From Anisakis pegreffii (taxonomy: Eukaryota > Nematoda > Chromadorea > Rhabditida > Anisakidae): a stretch of DNA of 64,000 nt. Location of the stretch: NCBI GenBank assembly GCA_035041965.1, contig JAPYMA010000115.1, positions 1-64,000 of the forward strand, in the 5' to 3' direction. This document shows, piece by piece, positions 8,675 through 19,539 of the stretch (position 1 is its first letter; every line of letters begins with the position of its first letter). A program made the position numbers and the translations under genes. Below the pieces are notes generated by a model, which did no database searches, had not been told where the DNA came from, and saw only the letters and a program-made list of their open reading frames with translations.

Positions 8675-8736
8675 TGTGCATTCAAGGGTGTAGGAAGTAC
8701 AGAAATAAATTGTTTTATTTCTGAATTGTGATGAAT

Positions 8737-9548
8737 GAAACGAATTGTTTTGATATTTCGACTTGAGTGCGGCGAGATGGTTTACGTGGTGGAGTGTGGT
8801 TACGCAAGTAGAATTCGAATGATTGAAAACGCTTAGGTCAGAAAATCAGCGCATTTATGTTGTTAGTAACGATACTGTCAATGCGATTATCCCCTTAAAA
8901 TAGGATTACTGGACGGAGAAAATTACGATTCTTTTTGTTTGTGTCAGCAGATTCTGCTTACTTATTCTCGTCCACAATAATTTAAAGAAAAGGACTGGAG
9001 CATTTCCTTTCATCATTCTTTATTGAAAACCCACACCGTTTTATATACAGAACACGTTCATAAACAATTATTCGACAGGAATACGTCATGAACAACAAAC
9101 AGTAGAGATCAATGCATACTCAGAAGCGCGTATCGATATTCTTAACAATTATATTATTTCGGAACAAAATGATCCACCGCTTCTATCAGAAAATCATATT
9201 TTCGAACAACTGATTTTCAAAATTCTCCTCACTATTGAATTTTTGGAATGTATAACTTCTTCACTATCATCAGTACCATAACAACAATTGAAAAAATCAG
9301 CACGCCCGGAGGCATATGTTGGAATCTTGGAGAATATTAAGGCAATTTCTCAAGCAGGCGAAAGAATTTGTCAATGAAACACAATAAAGCTGGAAAATGA
9401 AAGTTCTACATACACGTTTAACACACATGTCTCTGTCATTGAATATTGATCAACATCACATTTTTGGTCTCGCTGCAAATCATTGTCAATGATGTTTCAA
9501 ACTGAATAATCGGATAGTCCAAGATAATATTTCATCTCCAACTCCATT
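8737..9548. other. Intergenic flank between tRNA array and THOC3 3' end
   Basis: Unique AT-rich sequence after the array loses similarity at about 8736. No further tRNA, no coding exon and no repeat is visible. The 3' UTR of the minus-strand THOC3 gene should lie in its right part; I see no convincing AATAAA on the minus strand close to the stop codon. Confidence 0.5.
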
Positions 9549-12269
9549 TTAAGTAGTGAATCCAAATAATTTAACGACCACATCACGCTCACGACTATCC
9601 ACTGCAGGTGCACATGAGTAGGCCAGCAAATAGGCATTTGGGTGCCACGCACATTGGTATGTATCTGCGTTCACTCGTAGTTCGTGGACCCTTAAAAGAA
9701 TATTTTGATCCGTTTCGATAGTATATTTCGAGAATTTGCTTACTAAATACTAGTGACGAACAACAGCCTACACAGATGAATTTAGAGGATTAAAAAATTT
9801 TCGAGCTTATGGGATCTTTCCCTTGCTAACTCCCAGCAAATTTCCTCGCTAACGCTTTCATATTTTTTCTATTGCAATTGGCCGACTGAAATTGTGTAAA
9901 ACCTCTCGAAAATTGGCATACCCCAAAATAAACTCGTTTCTGAAACTATTGGATATCCGTATAACTTGAAGAAAATGGACAAATTTCTCCCCCAACGGAA
10001 CGAAATGAAACAAACCTTGCCCCAGTCTCAGTCCATGCGATATCAATTGAATGATCTTCGCTTGCAGTTGCGATCAACCGGCTATCTGCACTAAACGATA
10101 CTGACCGTAGGGGATAATCTAACCTGAAATTCATTTCATTAAACATCGCTAATCGCTCGGTCCAATCAACCATCATTATATACCTAATAATTTTTACCTC
10201 TGTTTTAATTCATAAGCATTTGAAAGTTCGCATCTAGTACCATTATAGCTATGAATGTAGAGAATGCTTCTCATTACATTTCGCAAAAAAACTCTAATCT
10301 TTACTCACTGAGGACATTCGAATCAAAATAATGAGAAAAAGATGGGTTCATGTCCTAAAGCAAAAGATGGGTTCATGTCCACACTTCCCTGTCCTAAACT
10401 CCTCAAGAATGAGACAAATAAATGCAGTCAGGAGGTACAAACCTTCCCAACGCACGTTCACATATCATTTCTCGTGTATTCCAAATTGAACAAAGCGCAT
10501 CTGAAGCACCAACAGCAAAATGTTCACCATCATTTGAAACTGCCATACATGTGCACGTAGATTGCGAAGAATGTGCTTGAATAGTACGTATATGAGTAAA
10601 TTCGGGCATCCTGCAGCAAAATCACTCATAATCGCAACATTTGTGGTAGCAATAAAAATAATAATACTCCTAATGACAGTGATAATAATACGAGTAGTGA
10701 AAACAACAATAAAAATAATAACTTTTAAAGATTTCGATTCCTAGCTATATCAGCAGGTACCCAGATAATTCGCCCAAAGACGTTTTGCCTAAGGACAGTT
10801 TGCCTAACGGACGGTTTTTTAATAGACATTTTGCCTACTAGGCAAACTGTCTTTAGGCAAAGCGTTTTTAGGCAAATTGTCCGGTCACGATATCAGCATA
10901 GACGAGGCGTTTCTTGCTCTCCTCAAAAAAATTAGGACACTCAGTTAACAAATTTCTCAAAAAACCTTCCCTCCTAATACTCTGACAGATCTTTATAATC
11001 AAGGTGCAATATCTCTGAAGAAAATATTCCTAACAGATGATTGCAAACACTTACTTAAAAATACTCAGCTGTCCTCCACCCATCGCCACAAAAAGATATT
11101 GTCCACTAGGATGGAACGCGAATTCATTCGCTTCCTGTTTCATCGGTTCCACTTTCAACGTTTTATATGTTCGGCCATCAACCATATTGATCGCATCTTC
11201 TCGATCCCCATACAACAAATAAGTACCACATGGAGACCAAGCAACGTTTAAATTTGGGGCTGACAACATATTTTGAGTAGTGACACATACATAACAAGTT
11301 TTTATGAAGGAGAACTAAACAATTCCTGATGCTCTGAAGACCCCAGAAAACGAAAGAACTAATTAAGATACCTCTGGTAGGTAATCTGGTGTGTGTTCTT
11401 GTTTGCCGAACATCCCAAATACGAATGGTTCGATCTGAACTGGCCGACGCAAACAAGTGCGCATTATTCGGATGGAATGCTACCTGGTCCACTTGCTCGT
11501 TATGACCAAATCCATGGAAAACATCTTTCTAAAAAGGACCATATAATGAATAAAACTTGTTCCAAGTCATTAAGATGTTGAAATTAAGAAGTATCATTGG
11601 TTGTCACTGTTGACGAAGGAAAACTCAAAATTTATTAGGAAGAAACAATTAATTTACGGTACCGTTCGATATGAAGAATCGATAGTGCAAACAGCGACAC
11701 TTTTCTCAGCACCACACGCCAGTCTTGTACCATCACAATTCCACGATAACGTTAGTGGTCGAGGAACCTAACACAATTACACACAATTAACAGTCTAAGA
11801 AATGACTCAATGGAAATATCGCTGCGACTTAAAAAATCCATCTGACACAATACTGCTTTACCATAAGATTATGACTGCTACAATGAGAGATATTTGAAAA
11901 TCAAAGAGATACAAGACAACGCAGAAACCATGTCAGTATGAACCATAAATAGCAGAAAAAATAATTCTTACATGAAGTCAGACTTCATTTTCGAAAACTA
12001 CCAAAATAAGTAGAACAAATGAAAAAAATCACCTGCATGTCGTAAATTTTAATCCGATCATTTTTCTTGAAATGCTCTACAGCTTCATCAAACAACTGTA
12101 GTTTGCCTATTCCATTCATAGCGCTACGCCTTGCCGAAGAAGTTGAAGATTCTGTTGCAGGACCAGCGGTCATTCCTCTCGATGAGTAACAGTAATATTG
12201 AGAAGACCTTAAATACTCAGGCGAATGTGCTTTTAGTGCGATCACATTCATTCCTTGGTTCGAAATCAT
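9549..12269 (-). CDS. THOC3: THO complex subunit 3 (THOC3/TEX1), WD40 protein, 7 exons
   Basis: Spliced minus-strand gene. Exons in transcript order: 12269-12033, 11767-11663, 11528-11372, 11259-11055, 10610-10443, 10123-10016, 9690-9549. They total 1122 nt with every phase agreeing, giving 373 aa. Donors are GTGATT, GTACCG, GTATCT, GTAAGT, GTTTGT and GTTTGT; all acceptors end in AG. The product is a WD40 propeller: repeats include TIRIWDV (exon 3), NVAWSPCGTYLL (exon 4), ASDALCSIWNT (exon 5) and LDYPLRSVSFSADSR followed by SEDHSIDIAWTETG (exon 6), ending VVVKLFGFTT. These match metazoan THOC3 in order, down to the LDWPVRTLSFSHDG, SEDHFIDIA and VKLFGLP positions, and the usual length is about 350 aa. 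THOC3 is a core subunit of the nuclear THO/TREX complex, which couples transcription to mRNP assembly and export. The first 60 or so residues are Ser/Thr-rich and unlike known relatives, so the exact start is less certain. Confidence 0.93.
10338..10380. repeat. Two direct 18-bp repeats in a THOC3 intron
   Basis: aaagatgggttcatgtcc occurs at 10338-10355 and again at 10363-10380, a 25-bp period, inside the intron between exons 5 and 6. Confidence 0.9.
10758..10886. mobile_element. Fold-back (TTTGCCTAA-motif) element in a THOC3 intron
   Basis: The left arm contains gccTAAggacagtttgcctaa-type iterations and the right arm their reverse complement (ggcaaactgtctttaggcaa), ending ggcaaattgtccggt. 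The two arms can form a long imperfect hairpin. A larger relative lies at 27588-27906. No coding capacity; it sits in the 444-bp intron 10611-11054, which is the longest of the gene. Confidence 0.7.
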
Positions 12270-12295
12270 TCACAAAACAATTGTTTCAAATCCAT
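12266..12295 (-). promoter_or_regulatory. uORF overlapping the THOC3 start codon (ATGA)
   Basis: An ATG 26 nt upstream of the proposed THOC3 ATG opens a 9-codon frame whose TGA overlaps the main start as ATGA. A CTTTAG directly before this upstream ATG could be a splice or trans-splice acceptor. If the 5' end lies upstream, the uORF could lower initiation or allow reinitiation at THOC3. No evidence for use beyond the sequence. Confidence 0.4.
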
Positions 12296-12394
12296 TCTAA
12301 AGACTTAAATTAAGATTAACGGAGATGAGCGATTAATATTGGTTTATACCCCGACCATCTTTCACGAACAAGCTCACTGCAAGATCATCCACTA

Positions 12395-12520
12395 GGGGTA
12401 ATCGACAAATACGTCCGCGACAAGTCTAAACTGCGACAAAAATCACCTACCTACTCAATGATGAGGCACGCGCAAATTGTCGGGTTGGCACCTTGTCGCG
12501 GATCAAGTTGTCGTGGACCC
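12395..12520. mobile_element. Fold-back element with CGACAA-motif arms
   Basis: Left arm atcgacaaatacgtccgcga(caag) and right arm cttgtcgcggatcaagttgt(cg) are imperfect inverted complements, with further internal gcgacaa/ttgtcgg pairs. The architecture is like the TTTGCCTAA family but the motif differs. No target duplication recognised. Confidence 0.45.
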
Positions 12521-12814
12521 TCCACAAGGATGGAAACGCAAAAATTTAAGTGAGGAATAAATTAACTGCCAAAATATGGTAATCGAGCAGCGTAGGTCAA
12601 AGACAAAAGAGGAGTGACCTAACACACATATAATGTGCATCAGCCAATACATTGATAAAGACGTTTTGCCACAGCACACTACGCATATTTACAACTGCTT
12701 TTTCGAACACGAAGAAGTTTTCAGTTGAAATTAATTCAAACCAACAGTAAGATAATTAATTAATTAGTTAATTCAAGCTAACAATTCAAATAGCCATGCT
12801 CGCAGCTATTCGTT

Positions 12815-13400
12815 GAAGTGACCTGTAACAAACGAAATCACCAGATATCATATATCTAATGAGCCTGACAAATCCGTGCAGAAACAATCTTGTTACCGTG
12901 CAAACTTGAGGGCACCGTTAGTTTGAATTTGACGATCCTGATATTATTACCCCGTTGTATACGTTGATCAATGTGGATAGAATGCTATGGAATAAGCGGC
13001 TCAAGCACATGAGATGGATTCACATGATCATCGACATTACTTGTAGCAAACGAAATCGTCCAACAGCGTACATACTTTTCTGAAAGCAGAGAATCTTAAG
13101 AATCCGATGGTGTGGAAAAATAATCATGTTACCAGGCAAACCTGAGGGCACCGCTAGTTTGAATAACCTGATCTTGATTTCACTACTTCCTTGTATGCAT
13201 TCATCAATACAGATATAATGTAATAGAATAAGCCTCCCACCTACGTGAGTTGACTTCACAAAGTCATCGAAATTACTCACAGCATACAAAATCGCCTGAC
13301 AGCATACATACTTTTCTGAAACTAGAGAATCTGAACATTCCGATAGTGCGGAGAATCAATTATGTTAGCGTGCAAACTTGAGGGCACCTTTAGTTTGACT
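12815..13400. repeat. Diverged tandem repeat, period about 236 bp, about 2.5 copies
   Basis: gcaaacttgagggcaccgtt-like segments recur near 12900, 13136 and 13371, each followed by agtttga. The preceding part (tagcaaacgaaatcg, then catacttttctgaaa and agagaatct) recurs with the same spacing. No open frame spans the copies, so it looks like old non-coding duplication. Confidence 0.7.
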
Positions 13401-15926
13401 ATAGTAATTCTGACAAAAAGTTCAGTCGCTCATTCCAATACCCTGTATGTGAACTTGTCCGTAAAGAGAGCGAAATTTTATGGAAAGAACGAAATTTAGG
13501 AAACTCAATTAAAGTTTATATCGAAACGGTTGGCCGAAGCATTCTCACAGCTGAACTCAATGCTTCAAGAAAAGGGATGACAGTACCGGAGGATTTATGA
13601 AAATCAATAAATAAATTCAGAATGATCTCAATGCTGGCTTAAAATTTATCGAAGTAAGAGGGACAAAGCATACTTTGCAAATTCCTGATGTTATATGTGC
13701 ACTATCATTAATATTATATTGTTCTTCTGTTGTTCGAATTTAGTTAGAAGCATCTGATGTTGATATGAATGTATTATTTTTAACCAGCAGTCACCAGCAA
13801 GACACGATTGTTCAGATCTTTATAAAGAAGTATGAATATTTTGGTGTAATTTATAATTTTGGCCAGACTCACGACCGAATCTGACTAACAACGGAGCTTT
13901 CGGTGTCAGTTACCGTCGTGAGTCGGTTTTGACTCGCATATCTCTTATCTAAAATGAAAAGTTCTGTCTGAATTTAAAGTTTTCTTTTTGAACGTTCTGC
14001 GGAATTTCTCCAATATGTTGTCTCGCTAAAGCGGCCGAAAACGTCGACAAAATCAAACGTGGTGGCTACTAGGGAAAAGTATGGTACAACCGAAATTCTG
14101 ACGTCGAAACAATGATATAAACTTCTTAGAGCATGAAAAGCTTTATCACAGATCGGTTTCTTTTTGAAAATTTTGCCCAACTATTTTCAGAAATAATCTG
14201 AGTTCGTCATTTATTGTCCGAAGCCAAACTGTTTAAAGTATTCTCAGAATTCAGAGTATTTGAGTTCATCGAAAATACTGATGCTGGCAGTTACGATGCG
14301 AAATCTTTGATATTTTGCAAATCTTGGTGGAGATAACTTGAGGACAGATGTTTTAAGCTCTTCAAGAGCTCTGACAGATTTTATTCCTTCAGTTCGAAAT
14401 TTTAGCACGATTCAATTTCTCATTACAGAAGTGCTCCACTCGATCGTTGCAGCTTTTTTAAAATTTAATTCCAGCTCCGTAAATCTGAGAAGACACCAAT
14501 CTCAAACGTGCAATTACCCATAACATTTGCAATCAGACCACAATCAGGATCGGCAATATTTGTAAACGGGATTTAGCATAGTATGATCTTGTTCATCTAC
14601 CTTTCACGCCGCATCGGTCCTCACCGAAAGATTTTTCCTCCTTCATTGGATGAAAACAAGAAAACAGTAAAATGAAAGTCTGTTTAGAGCACTTGGAATT
14701 CCCTAACCATCTCCAACTGGGCCCTCTTAAAAATGACAATACCTCTTGCAGAAAACTAATGAATTTTATTGTCGTGAATTGTGCGCGCATTTCAAATCGC
14801 TTTTATTCAATTATCTCAAACTTGGGTAACTGAACCTTCACATTCAGTGAGAAAATAATACAGTTCAAATTCAACGACAAATATATCAGTCATATTTTTC
14901 TTTTTCCTCATGCACGCATCACATCATAAACAACTTCCAAAATATTCCAACACTGTGAATATCATGACTCATGTGTTCTATTGAGTCGCATATTGAATAT
15001 AATGATGATATTTTCAATGCTGACATCAGTCGCGATCATAACTTTCATAATTTCATTGATAAGTATCATTTTTATTCCAAAGCTAATCGAGTTGGAAAGA
15101 TGAAAGATGAAAGATGAGTCGCGATATTCAACAAGTACAGAAATATTGCCTGTGGTTGATTGGACGACGATATTACTGAAAAAAACTGCCAAACTAATGT
15201 TAATTCCTTCCTTATCACAAAACCAATACTGTGTAATATCATATGACGGTCATAGTATTAGTTTATACGATGGTGTAGTATTGATAACGTGTTATCAGTA
15301 ATGTTTTCATTGATATACAACCTCATAATTGCTACTCAGAGCTCTTTAACAGCAACAACGATCGACCTGCGTTCTTATCATACCACTCCTCAGCTTTATA
15401 TCTCAATGTTCATTGTCATCAAATTTATATTCTACACAAAAGACGCCACGGAATTCAATTCGTCTTTCTAGGATTTGCTGTTCGCTCTTATCAGATAAAT
15501 TTCCCATAATCCTATTTTATGTTCGTATGGAATTACTCCACGAAGTTAACGATTGTACGACATATTTATGTGGGCACCGGTTAAGTTTTCTGATGGTGGC
15601 TCTCTCGGAAGATGCTTCGCTATCGATGCGCCTTCAATCAGTCTTGCCCTTGATTGTCATAAGCGATTCCATGACTGTTTCACACAAATCTGCCATCCAA
15701 ATTTTGGAAAACAGCAAATTTTCCACTGAAGTTTTCACAATCATGAACGCGCTGTGATTGCGTGGTGAAATCAGTTCAATAAATTCAATAGATTCAGCCA
15801 AAAATACTCCTTCCAATGCTTCAGATATCATTCGTTTCTGCGTTCTTGCTTAGCAAGACATCAATATTCGACCGAAATTTTAGAGCCCTTGGAAAATCCA
15901 ACCAAGAAAGCAGAGTTGAATAAGAA
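13401..15926. other. Intergenic, no recognisable gene
   Basis: Only short open frames in several frames are present; the longest, 15413-15757 plus and 15634-15831 minus, lie over each other and neither shows a known motif or splice-site support. The 5' flank of the first copper-transporter gene should be in the last few hundred bases. Confidence 0.4.
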
Positions 15927-17031
15927 ATGAACATGGATCATTCGATGAGCATGGATCATTCGATGAGCATGGATCATCATATGTGGATGTGGTTTCACAC
16001 AACAGTCGATGATACAGTTCTGTTTGAATTTTGGGTGGTCAACAATGCTTGGAGTAAGTTGCATTTCAAGATCTGCATCGCATTTCAGCCCACTCTAGTT
16101 TGGATATGATTTATGACGATTATGACGATTGGATGTGAGTTTGGAAGTCAAACAAGCAAATTTCACGACAAAAATTTTTTCACCACGAAGTATGGAAAAA
16201 TTGATTGCCATTCTTATTCCTCCGTTACAAGATATTGACGACGAAAAATGTTCCAGAGATGTTTGTCAGTTGTTTGATAATATTCTGTCTTGGTATACTG
16301 CTTGAAGCATTGAAATTCATCCGATATAAAATTGACATCAAACCATCATGCAATCGTCAGCAACAACGAACCAAGTATGATTCGATTATTTCGTGTAATC
16401 AAAAGTAGGCTTACTTGACTCTCGATTCACTAATACTGCTAAGCAGTATTGAATAAGGACTTATATAGTGATCGATTCTATCAATTAATCGAACAATTCG
16501 TAGATCTTTGATCATAGAGAGAGAGCTTATCCGGGAGTACTTTTGCAATTACTGGGAACAAAATGGGCTTCTTGTTGCTTTTTGATGTAAAAGGGGAGAC
16601 GGGATCGTGTTTATTGCACACAAATTTTTTAATTCCTTTTGATTTTGATTGCATCCATATCATATTCTTCCATTCATTTTCTTATGCAGCTTCTTCTGTT
16701 CGCGTTTGAATAATTCTTTCACATTCACGAATCACTTTCAAGAGCTGAAATTTTAATGGCTCAACTCGAAAATTGCTTTTAATGAAAAGAGCTAATGAAG
16801 CTTAATTGCAGTTATGGATCGGCGTTGTTCTCTGGAAAGCATGTGATTGATACGATCTTATTTGCGCTGCAAATCATTCTCAGTTACGTTCTTATGCTGG
16901 TGTTCATGACATTCTCAATTTGGTTGGGCATTGCCGTGACGCTTGGGGTCGCCTTTGGGTACTATATATTCGGTTACAGATCTCCAGCTGCTAAACAAAT
17001 ACGTGAGAAAACCTCTACACAGTTACCGTAA
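15927..17031 (+). CDS. CTR/SLC31-family copper transporter, copy 1, 3 exons
   Basis: Exons 15927-16053, 16257-16404 and 16812-17031 (phases 1 and 2) give 164 aa. The family forms homotrimeric pores that import Cu(I), and the diagnostic parts are present: a Met/His-rich ectodomain of MDHSMS repeats (residues 3-19), MWMWFHT leading to TM1 (about 44-61, ending LEALKF), TM2 with the MxxxM copper-selectivity motif at M120-M124, and TM3 with GxxxG at G137-G141. Human CTR1 is 190 aa. Introns begin GTAAGT and GTAGGC and end CCAG and GCAG. A possible AATAAA lies at 17422-17427. It is followed 830 bp downstream, on the same strand, by a paralogue with the same exon phases, so the pair arose by tandem duplication. 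The exon 2 donor (GTAGGC) is the least certain junction. Confidence 0.87.
15933..15983 (+). repeat. 18-bp in-frame tandem repeat encoding MDHSMS
   Basis: atggatcattcgatgagc occurs twice exactly (15933-15950, 15951-15968) and then partially. It sits in the ectodomain coding exon of the copper transporter and duplicates its candidate Met/His copper ligands. Confidence 0.95.
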
Positions 17032-17860
17032 ACTGACTTGTTTTCTCACTAGAGTTTGCACTGCTGATCTGGAGGGAATTATTTCAGTAGAGATGGATTT
17101 TCAGTACGGATATAATATGTCAAACGATCAACTCATGTCTGACTGCTCATACCAGTTGAGATGTTACGATTGATGATGTCTCTGGATGGGATCTTAATTT
17201 CAAAATTGAACTGCAAATATTTTCGCGAATTAGCATTCTGTGAATGATTTATCCTCAGTACTCTTTTGAATTTCTTCATATGATTAAACAATACGATGAA
17301 GGAACCAATGCTTCAAATTAGATTCGCAAACAGAAGTTATTTTTATTCAGTCAATCTCTAACATGTTTCATGTGCAACTGGTCATTAAAAGTATCGTGTG
17401 CCTTAATTTCGTTTTTTTGCTAATAAAATTATAATGAATAATCTTCACTTTTTAAATTCTGTTGAAAAGAAGTGTTCGTACGCACCCATACATTCACTTA
17501 ATTTATTTATTCTTTTGTTTGTGATGAATCCTTGTAATTTGTGAGCGCTTATGCTACCAGTTATCACAATGTGCGATGATGCAAGGATACTTTCGAAATT
17601 TTGCTTTCACATGCATAATGCAAGTTCCGATGCATGTCTGAAAGTGATGCTGGATTTGTCAAATATGAAAAAATATCTCAGAAGAATGTCCTAATCATAA
17701 TCAAAAAATCCAACACATAAAGCAGCTGTAACAAAAGACTTCAAATTGATAAAGGCTAAAAGCTTGTCGAGCAATGTCGCATCCGCGTGATGAATCGAAA
17801 ATTGATCCATAATACACCCATCAGATTTCATTTAGTTTTTTTCAATAACCGTTCAATACA
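17032..17860. other. Spacer between the two copper-transporter genes
   Basis: AT-rich, includes the probable 3' UTR of copy 1 and the 5' flank of copy 2. A tcatttag followed by a T run about 25 bp before the copy 2 start could be a splice acceptor. Nothing else seen. Confidence 0.4.
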
Positions 17861-19188
17861 ATGATGGGACCAATGATGAAGATGTATTTTCACATTCGAG
17901 TTCATGAATACATTCTATTCAACGGATGGCTTCCAAATGACGTAGCTAGTAAGTTATATTTGAGGCTTGGCTTCTTAAATAGACTGAACTATTTCTTTAT
18001 CGTTAAAGAGTAGTGATACTGACTGTTTCAACTGCGATTTGGACAATTTTTGGTTCTTCAATAATAACTGAAATTTGGAATTGCAAAAATGAAATCCGCT
18101 GGATTCAGACCGAAAATTTTTGTTGAGTTTGTTTGCAGTAGATTCCAACGGATACAATTTTTCGTTCAGTCACCGTCACATCTAGGGAAAGCTTCGGAGA
18201 CGAATAAATATGAGGAAAATGATCCAGAAACTCAGAAGCTGAACTGAGCAATAATTGTTCCGACATTTACAGCTTCCGTATTATCGTGTATCGCAATCTT
18301 CACAATAGCAGCTGGTTATGAGGCGTTATGCATAGCTCTTTGTTGGATGCTACATCAGCAAGATCAACGTTATATTCAAGTCAGGTTTTTCTATCTCTCG
18401 GTATAACATTACGACGATATCAAACAAATCCATTTTATGATGCTATCTTGGAGTATTGTCAGCTATCAACGGACGTATTTTCAGTCCTGCGCAGGATGCG
18501 AAAACACCAAGCAGCAAGTCAGCAATTCCACACCGAATTCAAACTCATATCAAGAATTGTTGAGTGGAGGCCATAATATTTATATGTTCGTTTTCAATTC
18601 GCACAAAAAATCATTTAAAATGAAACATTAATATAATTCAAGCATTGGAACCACTTGCATGCACGGTCTACCTTGTTTTATCGCAACATGTAATTACGAT
18701 GACGTCATGGCTTTCTTCGTTCTGTCTTGACGACCGTTTAAATGAGTTCTCATTTTGCAACAGAATAACAGTATTACGTTTGCACAAGAGGGCACAGCCG
18801 GACCGAATATTTCCTCTCGAAATTTTGAGCCCTCTGATTTGCTGAAATTTGAAATTCAAAAATTGTAGGCTAGCTATTCTAATATATAGCTGTTATGTAT
18901 ATGACAGCTGATTAATAGCTGATTATGCACAACTATTTTGTGTATAATGATTATCACTACTTCAGATGGCGTTCGGATGTTATGCTTTCAAAGTCTCATA
19001 TTGCACAGACGATTCTGTATGGTATGAAAGTATTTATCTCGTTATCTCTAATGATGATTGCGATGACATACAATGTACCGCTGTTCCTCAGTATGATTGC
19101 TGGTCACATATTCGCATATTTCCTTTTGACACCTTTAGTCGATCATCAACAGAAGAATCTCGGTGCTGGTGGAGATTGCTGCTTCTAA
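17861..19188 (+). CDS. CTR/SLC31-family copper transporter, copy 2, 3 exons
   Basis: Exons 17861-17948, 18273-18384 and 18966-19188 give 140 aa; intron phases (1, then 2) equal those of copy 1. The N terminus is short and Met-rich (MMGPMMKMYFH) and lacks the MDHSMS repeats. TM1 is about residues 31-48 (SVLSCIAIFTIAAGYEAL), TM2 carries M96-xxx-M100 followed by TYN, and TM3 has G113-xxx-A117 where the family usually has GxxxG. The C terminus is GGDCCF, whose Cys pair resembles the Cys/His metal-binding tails of CTR proteins. Junctions are GTAAGT/ACAG and GTTTTT/TCAG; the second donor is weak but is the one that keeps frame. An AATAAA is 57 nt past the stop. Divergence from copy 1 outside the pore suggests an old duplication with possible change of role or compartment. 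Confidence 0.82.
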
Positions 19189-19244
19189 TGATAGTAATGT
19201 GAGAAATCTATGATATATACAGTCTTCATTCATGTTTCAATATC

Positions 19245-19250
19245 AATAAA
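19245..19250 (+). other. Polyadenylation signal of copper-transporter copy 2
   Basis: AATAAA 57 nt after the TAA stop, on the sense strand. Confidence 0.55.
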
Positions 19251-19539
19251 AATCATGAAGTAGGTTATGGCAGTAGAGGATGAGAAATCTCAATAAATAG
19301 TCGAAACGGACCTGCCTGCGAAATGGATTGAGAAGAGATAGATGGGAAATCAACTCATTAATTATTGACACTCGTAGTATGAAATTAACGGAATTTTGCT
19401 TTGTATCATCCTATTTATATGATACCCTGTTGTTGGGTGCACTAATGGGTGATGATGTTATACGACTCCATGGATAAGAATCTTACACTGATGTCCTGGT
19501 GTGCGAATTAGATGCAAGCCAAAGCATATCCTGGATCGA

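Larger units (their letters stand above)
1..8736. repeat. 158-bp tandem array of tRNA-Glu units (55 full units + 1 partial)
   Basis: The motif aggaagtac recurs every 158 bp from base 1 to 8534 (one extra base near 6945 shifts the register by one), giving 55 complete units, each with one minus-strand tRNA-Glu(UUC), and a truncated unit at 8692-8736. Labels used in the tRNA entries: spacer head a = cggaaatga, b = caaaaataa, c = cagaaataa; tail g = gtgttcatggctg, n = gcattcaagggtg. tRNA type N is the common sequence; type V carries tctcatg and gaatccg on the plus strand in place of tcccatg and gaacccg. Each unit has two AAAA runs on the plus strand (TTTT on the transcribed sense), the nearer one 6 nt past the discriminator base, suitable as RNA polymerase III terminators. 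The array reaches the left window edge, so its true copy number is unknown. Confidence 0.97.

Noticed and set aside
1..8736. CRISPR-like array
   Set aside because: Repeats are 158 bp, include complete tRNA genes and have no unique spacers; the flanks are eukaryotic genes.
9858..10176. Separate small genes in the THOC3 interval
   Set aside because: Frames here are single exons of THOC3 read on into introns (minus) or shadows of them (plus).
15413..15831. 114-codon plus frame and overlapping 65-codon minus frame
   Set aside because: They overlie each other on opposite strands, lack splice support or motifs, and no family fits.
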